Shown: one piece after another, positions 1 through 7,914 of the stretch
Layout: the number at the start of each line of letters is the position of its first letter
How positions within the stretch are numbered: position 1 is the stretch's first letter
Source: a virus
Reading direction: 5' to 3' (one strand)
DNA length: 28,227 bases
Virus record (IMG/VR): IMGVR_UViG_3300042444_000762
Location: 1 to 28,227 of that record
Position numbers and translations under genes: made by a program
The notes under the pieces: generated by a model
Told to the model about the DNA's origin: nothing
Database searches by the model: none
Seen by the model: the letters and a program-made list of their open reading frames with translations, nothing else

Positions 1-196
1 GCAGGACATGAAAAAGGGATTGGTGTGCCCATTGGGAGCCAGATAGGCCTAAATAGGAGGGTAAATTCGCCAAAAATCAGTAGAATCAGGCCAACTCTTC
101 CTCAATCTGCACCAAGAACGTTCATTAGGAACAAATCGGAGCGCAAACTGCGTTTCACGACCTTGTTGCCCAGAGCTTCCCTAACGCACGCTCCCC
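1..196. other. Left-edge intergenic region
   Basis: This stretch is visibly less GC-rich than the rest. I find no convincing reading frame, hairpin or RNA gene. A purine-rich stretch near 52-62 is not followed by a plausible start. It probably holds the promoter of the two small rightward genes, but I cannot point to a clear -35/-10 pair. Confidence 0.4.
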
Positions 197-469
197 ATGG
201 ACGAATCAGCCACTGCCCGGTTCAGGGGCTACAGCCACCTGAGGAAAGAGTTCGCCGAGTTGAACATGCCTGGGCATAACTTTGTGCAGCTTGCTGAAAC
301 GAGCCGCTGCCTGCACATTCACCTGCGATCTGACGGCTCAGTGCCTGATGCAATTCAGGAGCTGTTCGACCGGCTGAACCAAGAAGCCGCCTGGCTGGAG
401 ATCACGCAGCAGGAAGACGATTCCTTCACTTTTAGTGTTATCACTCCCATGCAAGCGCAAGGCGGCTGA
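197..469 (+). CDS. Small hypothetical protein, 90 aa
   Basis: The protein is acidic and soluble, with a mixed alpha/beta look: an N-terminal helical part, then a predicted strand (LHIHLRSDG), an amphipathic helix (PDAIQELFDRLNQEAAWLEI) and a final strand. I do not recognise the family. Translation from the ATG at 197 fits, and the next gene begins 3 bases after its stop, so the two are probably co-transcribed. Codon use is like that of the neighbouring phage genes. There is no signal peptide and no membrane segment. Confidence 0.6.
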   Translation: MDESATARFRGYSHLRKEFAELNMPGHNFVQLAETSRCLHIHLRSDGSVPDAIQELFDRLNQEAAWLEITQQEDDSFTFSVITPMQAQGG

Positions 470-472
470 GAC

Positions 473-757
473 ATGACGGATTTCAGCAAGATCACTGCGA
501 TCACAGAAGGCTTCGCGTCTAGCTCCCCATTGATCGATGGTTGGACCTGGAGCACAGATCCGCCAGCAGGCGCCGGCTGGTTCGCCGTCTTGTTGAGCTA
601 CGAAGAAGACGGCACCAGTACCCATGCCATGGTTTTCGCCGGAGGCCGTGCACGTACGTTCACTGCTGGGACTCTTCTCGCCCATGCCGGCCCGTTCTCC
701 GATCAAGCTACTGCCGAGGCATGGGGCTACGACCACGATCCAGACGATCAGGACTGA
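473..757 (+). CDS. Small hypothetical protein, 94 aa
   Basis: The family is not recognised. The residue pattern is rich in Trp, Gly and small residues (DGWTWSTDPPAGAGWFAVLL), which suggests a compact beta-rich fold, and it ends in an acidic tail. It follows the 90-aa gene by 3 bases and likely shares its mRNA. Its stop codon (755-757) directly abuts the stop of the leftward MuF gene (758-760), forming the palindrome TGATCA, so the two transcription units converge here with no spacer and no obvious terminator. Confidence 0.6.
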   Translation: MTDFSKITAITEGFASSSPLIDGWTWSTDPPAGAGWFAVLLSYEEDGTSTHAMVFAGGRARTFTAGTLLAHAGPFSDQATAEAWGYDHDPDDQD

Positions 758-2143
758 TCACACCTCCAGCTCCGCCACCTCAATGACCATGGCCTCGTAG
801 GCCTCGCGAGCGGCTGCATTGATCCAGCCCCGGGAGGGTGTCCAGACCGGATCCCCTGATGGCCAAGGCCTGGCGCCACCGTTGGCTGGGTTGTTCTCAG
901 TTTTGGGCCGGGGGGTGGTGGCCGGCAGGGCGGTGCGTTCCATCAGGGGGTAGTCCCGCGGGCCCCGGGGCTCACCGGTGCCGCCGATCGGCCGCCAGGG
1001 CCTGCTGCTGGCCTCGTCGTACTTCTTGCGGGTCGCCGCGGCCAGGGCCTGCTGCTGATCCTCCCAGCGCTCGCGGCGGTTGGCCGCCAGCTGGTTCTGG
1101 ATCACCAGCGCCTCCAGGGTGATCGGGGAGAGACTGCACCGGCATCGGGGATGGATGGGGGTCTTCACGCTGCCGGCGTAATAGAGGCAGCCCATCCGGG
1201 GCGCGCAGAACTCGCAGACCCGATCGTCGGCGGTGGCCACGTACCGCACAAAGCCGACCCCGATCCGGCGGAAGGTGCGCTCCCTGGCCTCGCCGGCGGC
1301 GATGTGGGTTTCGGTGCGGGCCACGGTCTCGGCCCGGTTCCTGAAGGCGTCGTTGATGTGGGGCAGTCGGGCCTTGAGGGTGCGGGCCAGGGCGCGGCTG
1401 TCGACGCCGGTGGCCATCTGAGTGGCGGTCTCGAACTGCACGGCATCGCCCCAGTCGCGCCACCAGCGGAAGAAATAGTCCTTCGATGCCCAGACCCGAT
1501 CGGAGGTGGCGGCGTTGCGCTGGCGGCGGTAGTTGGCGCTGAGGGTCTTGAAGTCCCGCTCCGAGGCTGCGATGACGGCCCCCAGGTTCAGGAGCCTGGT
1601 GAAGGACTGCCCCTCCTGGTAGGGGCTGCCCGGGGCCGGCGCATCGGTGGGGGCCGGTGGTGCCGCCGGTGGCAGCTGGGGATCCTGCAGCGACGGGTGG
1701 CGGCTGCTGAGCACGGCGGCCGGTGGGAGCATGTCCCGCGACAGCTCAAGGGCGTACTCAGTCCCCAGATCTTGGGCCCGGTTGTAGAGCTCCGTCAGCT
1801 CACGGTTCAGGGCTGCATTGGCTGCCCGATCGGCCGGGAAGCGGTTGATGATCGCCTGCAAGTCCTGGGCCAGCTGGCCCTGCAGGTAGAGGCTGGCCTG
1901 GTCTTTCTGCAGCGGGGTGATCGGCACCGGGCCATCCGGGGTGGAGCCCAGGAATGCGCCGGGGGTGGTGGCCGGGTCGTAGTCGGGCTGGGCCTCGATC
2001 CGCTCCAGGCGATCCATCAGGCTGCGGATGGTGCGGCGCAGCGCCTCATCGAAGATCCTCCGGAGCTTGCGCAGCTGCTGGTCCTCCAGGCCCCGCAGCT
2101 CCTGGTCGAGCTGCTCGATCAGCTCGATCGAGCGGTCAGCCAT
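758..2143 (-). CDS. MuF-like minor head protein
   Basis: This is a phage Mu gpF-like head morphogenesis protein (461 aa), a family of minor capsid proteins that act in head assembly and are often ejected with DNA. The diagnostic core is at residues 270-340: an ARTE segment (275-278), then C-x2-C at 310/313 (CEFC) and the terminal HPRCRC signature (331-336), a probable metal-binding site. The N-terminal 130 residues are helical and charged. A Pro/Ala linker follows at about 158-172. A 120-residue C-terminal extension beyond the core ends in an acidic helix. The start at 2143 overlaps the end of the preceding gene by 8 bases, implying translational coupling. It is the last gene of the leftward portal-to-head block in this window. 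Confidence 0.9.
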   Translation of the reverse strand: MADRSIELIEQLDQELRGLEDQQLRKLRRIFDEALRRTIRSLMDRLERIEAQPDYDPATTPGAFLGSTPDGPVPITPLQKDQASLYLQGQLAQDLQAIINRFPADRAANAALNRELTELYNRAQDLGTEYALELSRDMLPPAAVLSSRHPSLQDPQLPPAAPPAPTDAPAPGSPYQEGQSFTRLLNLGAVIAASERDFKTLSANYRRQRNAATSDRVWASKDYFFRWWRDWGDAVQFETATQMATGVDSRALARTLKARLPHINDAFRNRAETVARTETHIAAGEARERTFRRIGVGFVRYVATADDRVCEFCAPRMGCLYYAGSVKTPIHPRCRCSLSPITLEALVIQNQLAANRRERWEDQQQALAAATRKKYDEASSRPWRPIGGTGEPRGPRDYPLMERTALPATTPRPKTENNPANGGARPWPSGDPVWTPSRGWINAAAREAYEAMVIEVAELEV

Positions 2144-4244
2144 TCAGGGAGCCACAGAGCGCCCGCAGGCCATCGATCCGTTGCTGGAGCTTCCTCGGAT
2201 GAGCTCGGCGATCGGCGGCCGCGGCCTGGTAGGCCTCCTGGAGCAGCCGCTGGATTCGCTCATCGCGGCTGTCGGTGCGGTTGTTGGGACCTGGGAACTT
2301 CTCCGCTTTGACCCGCGCAAGCAAAGCATCGAACATCGGCTCCATCTCTTCCGCCTGCTTGCGGGTGGGCCACAGCTCATGTCCAGTAGGTTGGGTCAGG
2401 TAGGTGTTAACCCGTTTGGCCTTATCCAGCTTCAGCTGGACGTGGGCCTCGAATGCCCTGGCAAACATCTCCTCGCGGCTCGTCCAGTAGTCAGCGCTGA
2501 TGCCTAAGCCGCCCTTCTTCATGCTCCGCACTGCCACCTGGACCTGATCTGCAAAGCCTGACTTGATCATCGACCACTGCACCTGGTTCATGGACTCGAT
2601 CAGCTCGGGGGTGCCTCTGTTCTGCGAAACGAAACCAGTGCCGCCTGCTGCGTAGTTGTCCAGCGCGTGCGCCCATTCGTGGGCAAAGGTGCCGACGCCG
2701 TTCTTGCGGGTGAGGTTGATCACCTTCAGGTCAGGCTCGAAGTGCGCCATGGCACCGCCTCGACCACGTGCACCAATAGCCAATCCCAAGGTGCCGTTTA
2801 GGCCAACTGCTCGGTCAGGCAGACCGGTCATGTCTGCCAGATCAACCATGGCTTCAGCGGCTTTCTGGACGTGGTGGCGGCGCTCATCGTCGGTGACCGA
2901 GTTGCCGTACTGCAGGCCGCGGAAGCCGAGCTTGTTGACGATGGTGTCGGTGGCGGCCTGGGCGGTGCTTCCAACCGAGCGGCCACCGACGCGGCGCTCT
3001 CCGGCCACGTAGAGGTCGGCGGCGCTGAATCGCTTCTTGCCACCCCCCTCCTTCCCGAAGGCGCTGCCGACAGTGGCGCCTTCCAGAATTTTCGTGCCGG
3101 TTTCCACGGCACGGGCCATAGATTTGCCTGCGTCAGATAAACCGGTTTCCGTTTTTAAGAACTTGGCGAACTCATTCATCTGCCCGTAGACAGTTGACGT
3201 CGAGCGCCCCGACATCATCAGTCGTTTCTGCATAGGCACCAGGGCATTAGCGGCTGGATTGAATGAATCTCTATAGGTCCTTGTATAGCCAGAACCCTCC
3301 AGGCCGCGGATGCGGTCGATGATGCCCCCAACTCTTTGCCCCAATGCCATGCGGAGCTTCCCGGGTGGCATGTCTTTGTTTTCTTCTACAAATGTACGAA
3401 CTTCCTGAAAGGCGTCAAAGTATTGCTTGCGCACTGTTTTGGCGTCGACAGCTTGCTCGTCAGAAGTTGGTTTGCGGCCCGTGGCGCGGTCATACTCTGC
3501 GCTGTTCCGCTTACGCCGAGCGACGCCTTCGGTGTAGCTCTCAACGTCTTTTGCCGCAAGGTTTGGGAATGTCTTGAGGCTGTAGTGGGCCTCGAGGCGC
3601 GCAAGCACGTTCCCCTCATTGACACCACTGATCAGGTCCGTCGGGAAGTTCTTCATCAGGATGTCCCTGGTGAGGATCTTCTCCACTTGGCCACTGGCTT
3701 CGGCCTCCTCGATCGTTCTGAAAGCGTTGCGCCTGTGGCGGGCGGAGTCGACGATGTCCTCTCCTGCGTTGCCCACGGCCGAGGCCCGGGCGAACTCGTA
3801 ATCCGGATCGCCTTCCTTGGCTGCCCGATCGGCCTCTCCCCTTGGCGTGCCGGCCGGGGCCTTGCCAGTGCTGGAGGGGGGCGTGGCCGCCTTGGCTGCT
3901 GCGGCCTCAGCCGCTTGCTTCTCTGCTGCTGCCTTGGCCTTCTCAGCGGCCACCTGCTGGCGCCCGCTGCGGAGCTGGCCCGCCTTCTCCCCCCGGCGGG
4001 TGGCGATCGCCCCGGCCAGCTCACCGGCCTCCTTCTGCCGCACCTGTGCAATCCCCCGCTGAGAGGAGGCCCCGCCGGCGGCAAGCGCGAGCAAGCGCTT
4101 CATGCGCTCCTTCCCCATCGCCGTTCGGGGAGTGGTGCGGCATTCCTTCCGCAAGCTGATGCAGGCGCTGCCGCAGCCGTAGCCGGTGCTGCACTTCTTC
4201 CGCAGGGCATCGAGTCGGTGCTGTAGCGAAACCGCCAGGCTCAT
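2136..4244 (-). CDS. LPD1-domain polyvalent protein with HExxH zincin motif
   Basis: This is a 702-aa multidomain protein. Residues 18-36 hold a Cys-rich motif (C18, GYGCGSACISL, C35), followed by a basic TAMGKERMKRLL segment. I have the impression this Cys motif recurs in cyanobacterial phage head genes. Residues 65-145 are an Ala/Glu/Lys coiled-coil-like linker. Residues about 415-530 match LPD1 (large polyvalent protein-associated domain 1): LGFRGLQYGNSVT, then GLNGTLGLAIGARGRG, then AHFEP, then VINLTRKNGVGTFAHEWAHALD. The HEWAH at 522-526 is a classic zinc-metallopeptidase signature. Polyvalent proteins are typically packaged or delivered with phage DNA, so this is a candidate injected effector or a head-maturation protease (inference). 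It overlaps the portal stop by 4 bases (ATGA). The stretch coding for residues 200-300 is less GC-rich than the rest. Confidence 0.85.
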   Translation of the reverse strand: MSLAVSLQHRLDALRKKCSTGYGCGSACISLRKECRTTPRTAMGKERMKRLLALAAGGASSQRGIAQVRQKEAGELAGAIATRRGEKAGQLRSGRQQVAAEKAKAAAEKQAAEAAAAKAATPPSSTGKAPAGTPRGEADRAAKEGDPDYEFARASAVGNAGEDIVDSARHRRNAFRTIEEAEASGQVEKILTRDILMKNFPTDLISGVNEGNVLARLEAHYSLKTFPNLAAKDVESYTEGVARRKRNSAEYDRATGRKPTSDEQAVDAKTVRKQYFDAFQEVRTFVEENKDMPPGKLRMALGQRVGGIIDRIRGLEGSGYTRTYRDSFNPAANALVPMQKRLMMSGRSTSTVYGQMNEFAKFLKTETGLSDAGKSMARAVETGTKILEGATVGSAFGKEGGGKKRFSAADLYVAGERRVGGRSVGSTAQAATDTIVNKLGFRGLQYGNSVTDDERRHHVQKAAEAMVDLADMTGLPDRAVGLNGTLGLAIGARGRGGAMAHFEPDLKVINLTRKNGVGTFAHEWAHALDNYAAGGTGFVSQNRGTPELIESMNQVQWSMIKSGFADQVQVAVRSMKKGGLGISADYWTSREEMFARAFEAHVQLKLDKAKRVNTYLTQPTGHELWPTRKQAEEMEPMFDALLARVKAEKFPGPNNRTDSRDERIQRLLQEAYQAAAADRRAHPRKLQQRIDGLRALCGSLNG

Positions 4245-6208
4245 CCTTCTGCCCCATCCCCCGCAAGGTAGGCATCACACAGGGCCCCCATCGCCACAAG
4301 GTCAAGGGCATTGATCTGGCGGATTGTGGGCTCGACGCCGATGGCATCACGGATCCCGCGCTGGTGCTGGTGCCCCATGGCCAGCAGGTAGGCGCCGCTG
4401 CTGGGCTCGAACACCTCCCAGGCGCCGCTCAGATCCGGACCCACCGCCACCGGGTAGGGCAGGGTCTGCCCGTAGGGGCCCATCAGGCGGCCGATGCCGG
4501 GGCCATCCATGCGGATCGACACCCCGAAGATCTGATGGATCTGGCCGGCGGCATCGCTGCGGGGCTCCTCATCCCGTCGGCGCTTGCGGCGGCCACGGTG
4601 CTCGGTGATCTGCTCGGCTAGTGCCTGGGCCCGCTCTTCGCAGGCATCACAGCAGGGCTCATCGGCGGCATCGTTGCGGGGCGGCGTCTGGGGCGGCGTG
4701 GCGCCCTCCAGCCCAGCATCACCGCCTGTGGCCGGAGCCTCCCCGGGGGTCGCTGCCGGGCCCCCCTCAAGGGTGCCGCCGAACTCCACCGGGGCCTCCT
4801 GCTTCGGCTGCGGGATGGATCCATCGTCCTCCCGATTCAACAGGGTGGTGTCCATGCTGAAGCGGGGCTTCCCGAAGCGGGCCAGGGCCACCTCGTTGGG
4901 CTGCAGCACACCGGCCTGGATGTACTGGGCGTCGGCTGTGGCGACCTTCGACCGCAGCTCAGCCTGTTCGTCTTCCGTGGGGGTGTAGGTGGGCCGGAAG
5001 GTGATCTCCCAGTCGGCGGGGGGGGCTTTCCCTTTCCATGGGCCTTCGGCGCAGGCCATCACCAACTCGTAGACCCGCCGCAGAGGCTCTTTGAGGTGCT
5101 GGGCCTGCCAGTCGGCCACCTCATTGCCAAAAGCGGCCTGCTCACTGCGGCCATCGGCCCCCAGGCCGGAAGGTGACTCACCCCACAAAAGGGTGTGGGG
5201 GAGGCCTGATGCGCCGGTGATCTCGCTTTTAAGGTTGGCGATGATGTCGGCGATGCCGGCTGCCGAGCGATTGAGGTTGGTGAGCTCCTCGTTGTCGCTT
5301 AGGAGGTAGGCGCCGATGGTGCTGCGGGCCAGGGCGTTGGTCTGCAGGCGCTGGCGGAGCACATCTTCCCCACCTTTGGAAAGCATGTTGGTCAACCCCG
5401 GCAGCTTGTGCACCACCAGGTCGAAGTCGTGGAGGATGTCCGACGCCGATTGCTGGCCGGTCTCCCACCGCTTGAAGACATCCCAGACCAGGTCCACCAC
5501 GGAGACCCCCCACCCCTGCCGCTCCTGCTGTGACCGCCAGGAGCAGGGGAGCCCCTCGATGCGGATCACCCGGCTGCTGTGGATCTCAATTTGGGTGGCT
5601 TCGGTGAGGCCCAGGCCAGCACTGGTTACCACCTTGCTGCCGGCCTGATCGTTGAGCTTCTGCAGCTCCTGATCGGCCTGAGTCCAGAACCAATAGCTTT
5701 CCGGCTCGCCGATGCCGGACCAGCCGGCGGCGGGGTAGAGACGCCAACGATCGATCGGGTAGAAGCCGTGGATGGTCCGGAGCCGCTTGAGGTTCAGAGG
5801 CTTGTCGATCGGGGTGCGGTCGTCGGCGATCAGCACCAGGGCGCCACCGCCATAGAGGCGGCTGTAGGTGGCGGCCGCGGCCAGGCCCTGGCGGAGGTGG
5901 AGCTTTTCGGTCCAACCCACGACGTCATCGAGCTGGGCCTTCATGCGGCTGGAGGTTTCATCCCCCACCGACAGGTCCCAGCCGCTGCGGGTGCCCTGCT
6001 GGGGGAGTTTCTCCACGATCCGGCGGATCAGCCAGGACTGCTCATAGAGGGCATCGACAGCAGATTCAGAGAGGATCCGGCTGCGCTTGACGCCGATCGC
6101 TTCGTTTCGGTCCTTCGCGGTGCCCAGGCCGGTGAGGACGTTGATCAGGGCGCCATCAAGCCGCCACTCAGATCGGGAATCAGCGGAGCTCAGGAAACCA
6201 ATCGACAC
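4241..6208 (-). CDS. Phage portal protein (DUF1073-like)
   Basis: The 655-aa protein fits the DUF1073/portal group. Conserved segments include SWLIRRIVEKLPQQGTRSGW (58-77), LYGGGALVLIADD (118-130), GFYPIDRWRLYP (148-159) and SGLPHTLLWGESPSGLGADG (334-353). Portals form the dodecameric DNA channel at the head vertex and dock terminase. The start is GTG at 6208. Residues about 470-520 are a Pro/Gly-rich linker. The last 110 residues carry CCDAC, a basic RRKRRRDE stretch and a small globular domain I do not recognise. I see no 2H-phosphoesterase HxT motifs that would suggest a fused Acb1 domain. Its closest late-gene partner, terminase, is separated from it by an inverted regulatory cassette. 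A 145-bp part of the gene (5156-5300) recurs at 8705-8849. Confidence 0.9.
   Translation of the reverse strand: MSIGFLSSADSRSEWRLDGALINVLTGLGTAKDRNEAIGVKRSRILSESAVDALYEQSWLIRRIVEKLPQQGTRSGWDLSVGDETSSRMKAQLDDVVGWTEKLHLRQGLAAAATYSRLYGGGALVLIADDRTPIDKPLNLKRLRTIHGFYPIDRWRLYPAAGWSGIGEPESYWFWTQADQELQKLNDQAGSKVVTSAGLGLTEATQIEIHSSRVIRIEGLPCSWRSQQERQGWGVSVVDLVWDVFKRWETGQQSASDILHDFDLVVHKLPGLTNMLSKGGEDVLRQRLQTNALARSTIGAYLLSDNEELTNLNRSAAGIADIIANLKSEITGASGLPHTLLWGESPSGLGADGRSEQAAFGNEVADWQAQHLKEPLRRVYELVMACAEGPWKGKAPPADWEITFRPTYTPTEDEQAELRSKVATADAQYIQAGVLQPNEVALARFGKPRFSMDTTLLNREDDGSIPQPKQEAPVEFGGTLEGGPAATPGEAPATGGDAGLEGATPPQTPPRNDAADEPCCDACEERAQALAEQITEHRGRRKRRRDEEPRSDAAGQIHQIFGVSIRMDGPGIGRLMGPYGQTLPYPVAVGPDLSGAWEVFEPSSGAYLLAMGHQHQRGIRDAIGVEPTIRQINALDLVAMGALCDAYLAGDGAEG
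5156..5300 (-). repeat. Portal segment duplicated at 8705-8849 (parent copy)
   Basis: My hand alignment gives 123 of 145 bases identical with no gap to the second copy. It encodes portal residues about 304-352, including SAAGIAD, SEITGASGLPHTL and WGESPSGLGAD. Both copies have the same orientation and reading frame, and they are 3.5 kb apart. Confidence 0.92.
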
Positions 6209-6245
6209 GGGCCAGTGCGCTTAGGCCCAGGGTAGGCCTGGCGAG
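6209..6245. promoter_or_regulatory. Divergent portal/sigma spacer with small inverted repeat
   Basis: Only 37 bases separate the portal start (leftward) from the earliest sigma start (rightward). The spacer holds an interrupted palindrome, AGGCC-7 nt-GGCCT, at 6223-6239, which could be an operator or a weak hairpin. A TATATC/GATATA element lies just inside the sigma ORF at 6250-6257, but no matching -35 is convincing on either strand. Its regulatory role is inferred from position only. Confidence 0.35.
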
Positions 6246-7172
6246 TTGGCTATATCACTGGCCAACGACGTTACGCGCCATAGGCTGGGGCCGAACATCA
6301 GCCCTAGTCCATTGGGCGCCCCGCTCGATTCGCTGCTCGGTTCGTATGCGCGGCTGCCCATCCCCTCCAGGGAGGAGCAGGTGTTGCTGGGTCGGGCCAT
6401 CCGGAAGTGGCTGGACTGGGATCCAGCTCCAGAGAAGGCCCCGCCTGGTGTGCAGCGGGCCGGCCGGCGGGCGCGGGATCGGATGGTGGCCCGCAACATG
6501 CTGCTGGTGGCGACACAGGCCCGCTCGTTTTCGGTGTCCTCGGTGGTGGCCCTGGAGCCGCAGGACCTGATCCAGGAGGGTGCGATCGGGCTCACCAGGG
6601 CGGCGGAGAAATACGACCCCACGCGGGGCTTCAGTTTCGCGACCTATGCGGTTCCGTGGATCCGGCAGTCGATGACCCGGCTGGTGCACACCTCCGGATC
6701 GATTCGACTCCCAGTGAAGCGGGCATCGAAGATGCACCAGCTGCGCCAATGGGTGGAGGCCTTCACAGCCCGTGAGGGCCGATCACCGACGGATCAGGAG
6801 GCAATGGAGGGGATGGAGATCAGCGCTGCTGACCTGCTGATCCTGCGGCAGGCGGCCGCCGTGCGGCAGGTGGTTTCGCTCGATGCCTTGGATTGCGATC
6901 GCGAGGGGCGCGGGGATACCCTCCTCGCCACCATGGCGGCACCAACGACAACAGAGGACATTGCAAACAGAGAGCGTGCCCAAGTGTTGGAGGCGCTGAA
7001 ACCCTGGCCTGATCTGCAGGAGATCATGGAGCGCCGGCTGGACGGGCACAGCTGCCAGGAGGCCGGCCTGGCGATGGGGCTCACCCGATTGGCCGCCGAA
7101 CGGCTGTGGGAGCAAGCACTGGCGATGGCGCAGCACCTGATGGGCGGCGATCACTGGCACGGCAGGTGCTAG
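6246..7172 (+). CDS. Phage-encoded sigma-70 family factor
   Basis: This 308-aa protein shows sigma-70 architecture. A region 1.2-like helix is at 36-57 (RLPIPSREEQVLLGRAIRKW). Region 2 is at about 75-147 with ARNMLLVATQARSF, LEPQDLIQEGAIGLTRAAEK, YDPTRGFSFATYAVPWIRQS. Region 3 starts at SGSIRLPVKRASKMHQLRQW. Region 4 is at about 245-300. The first half resembles cyanobacterial RpoD/SigA-type factors. Region 4 is short, and its expected recognition helix reads GLTRLAAERLWEQAL where housekeeping factors have an SRERVRQIE-like helix, so -35 recognition is probably altered or lost. The first start is TTG at 6246; another TTG at 6312 would still keep region 1.2. Neither has a strong ribosome-binding site. 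It probably redirects host RNA polymerase to phage promoters, with the LexA-like and wHTH genes downstream as partners. Confidence 0.88.
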   Translation: MAISLANDVTRHRLGPNISPSPLGAPLDSLLGSYARLPIPSREEQVLLGRAIRKWLDWDPAPEKAPPGVQRAGRRARDRMVARNMLLVATQARSFSVSSVVALEPQDLIQEGAIGLTRAAEKYDPTRGFSFATYAVPWIRQSMTRLVHTSGSIRLPVKRASKMHQLRQWVEAFTAREGRSPTDQEAMEGMEISAADLLILRQAAAVRQVVSLDALDCDREGRGDTLLATMAAPTTTEDIANRERAQVLEALKPWPDLQEIMERRLDGHSCQEAGLAMGLTRLAAERLWEQALAMAQHLMGGDHWHGRC

Positions 7173-7184
7173 CTGGAGCTGTTC

Positions 7185-7271
7185 GTGACCGAGATTGAGA
7201 TCGAGCAGCAGCTGCTCCTGTTCCCCCAGGCCGCGCCGGTGCTGTGGCGAAAGCGTCGGCGTCGCTCCTGA
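7185..7271 (+). CDS. Possible 28-aa basic peptide
   Basis: A GTG-started frame lies 12 bases after the sigma stop and encodes a Gln/Leu-rich N-terminus and a strongly basic tail (RKRRRRS). It lies between the sigma gene and a candidate promoter at 7296. Nothing but position and codon use supports it; it may simply be spacer. Confidence 0.25.
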   Translation: MTEIEIEQQLLLFPQAAPVLWRKRRRRS

Positions 7272-7295
7272 GATGGGATAGCACTGATGCGCTAG

Positions 7296-7322
7296 TTGGG
7301 AGTAAGTTCATCCCGGTATAAC
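7296..7322 (+). promoter_or_regulatory. Candidate sigma-70 promoter for the lexA-like gene
   Basis: TTGGGA at 7296-7301 and TATAAC at 7317-7322 are separated by 15 bases, slightly short but usable, and lie 15 bases before the ATG at 7337. The surrounding 7272-7330 stretch is AT-richer than the flanking genes. If real, this is a short-leader promoter for the three small regulator genes, independent of the sigma gene. Confidence 0.4.
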
Positions 7323-7336
7323 GACGTTGTGAATCC

Positions 7337-7624
7337 ATGGCGGAAACGGCCAACGGCCCTGGCCCTGCAGGCGAGATCCAGACCGAGCGCGGGCTGAGCC
7401 AATCACAGCAGCTCACGCTGAACGCCGTTAGGCAGTACATCGATCAGCACGGCATCCCGCCGAGCTTTCGCGACGTGATGGTGGTGCGGCAGCTGGCCTC
7501 CACCAGCACAATCCAGGCTCATTTCAAGCACCTCCAGGCAGCCGGGGCCATTGATGTGCGCGATGGAGTGCCTCGGTCCGTGCGGGTGCTGTGGCCCCGG
7601 CCAAAGCGTCGGAGGGGCGGTTGA
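7337..7624 (+). CDS. Stand-alone LexA-type DNA-binding domain
   Basis: The 95-aa protein aligns with the N-terminal winged helix of LexA: LTLNAVRQYIDQHGIPPSFR, then a turn and recognition helix (LASTSTIQAHFKHLQAAGAI), then the wing (VRDGVPRSVRVL). Full LexA is about 200 residues with an Ala-Gly cleavage site and a Ser/Lys peptidase. None of that is present, so this protein cannot self-cleave. It ends in a basic RPKRRRGG tail. It is probably a transcription regulator that may compete at SOS-like operators or act constitutively; that is inference. Its stop overlaps the next start (TGATG), so the downstream gene is translationally coupled. Confidence 0.85.
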   Translation: MAETANGPGPAGEIQTERGLSQSQQLTLNAVRQYIDQHGIPPSFRDVMVVRQLASTSTIQAHFKHLQAAGAIDVRDGVPRSVRVLWPRPKRRRGG

Positions 7625-7914
7625 TGGGCTGGGGCGACTGGAGGGTGCCCGAGCTCACAGAGGAGGTTGAGTTTCGGCTCAAGGTGCAGGAACTGATGGT
7701 GCGAAGCACGTTCAGGCGCAATCCTGAGGCCGTGCTGCACCAGGCACTGCTGCTGGCCCGGGAGAAGGCAATTCTTGAACGAACCGTGGAGAAAGCCCAC
7801 CGGCGAATTATGGAGCTTGAGGTGGCAGCCGCTCTGGGTCAAGCAGGAGGGCGTAGCGAGGAAGGGCAAGCCAAGCGCGCCTGGCGGCCGTGGTGGTTTT
7901 GTCTGAAGCGATGA
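7624..7914 (+). CDS. Helical hypothetical protein, 96 aa
   Basis: This is a mostly alpha-helical, charged protein with a long heptad-like stretch (LLLAREKAILERTVEKAHRR) and a basic, Trp-rich C-terminus (KRAWRPWWFCLKR). I do not recognise the family. I chose the ATG at 7624 over one at 7591 because it gives a TGATG overlap with the LexA-like gene. The stop overlaps the next ATG as ATGA. It could be a dimerisation or anti-sigma-like partner of its neighbours, but there is no direct evidence for that. Confidence 0.65.
   Translation: MGWGDWRVPELTEEVEFRLKVQELMVRSTFRRNPEAVLHQALLLAREKAILERTVEKAHRRIMELEVAAALGQAGGRSEEGQAKRAWRPWWFCLKR

Noticed and set aside
1151-2311. 386-aa rightward open frame opposite the MuF gene
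   Set aside because: Antisense shadow of the MuF gene in GC-rich DNA; Gly/Val/Ala-rich with no domain, while the opposite strand has the clear MuF signature.
3336-4226. 296-aa rightward open frame
   Set aside because: Antisense to the LPD1 protein; composition typical of shadow frames.
4241-4600. Fused Acb1 anti-CBASS phosphoesterase at the portal C-terminus
   Set aside because: DUF1073 portals are sometimes annotated in this context, but no pair of HxT/HxS motifs is visible.
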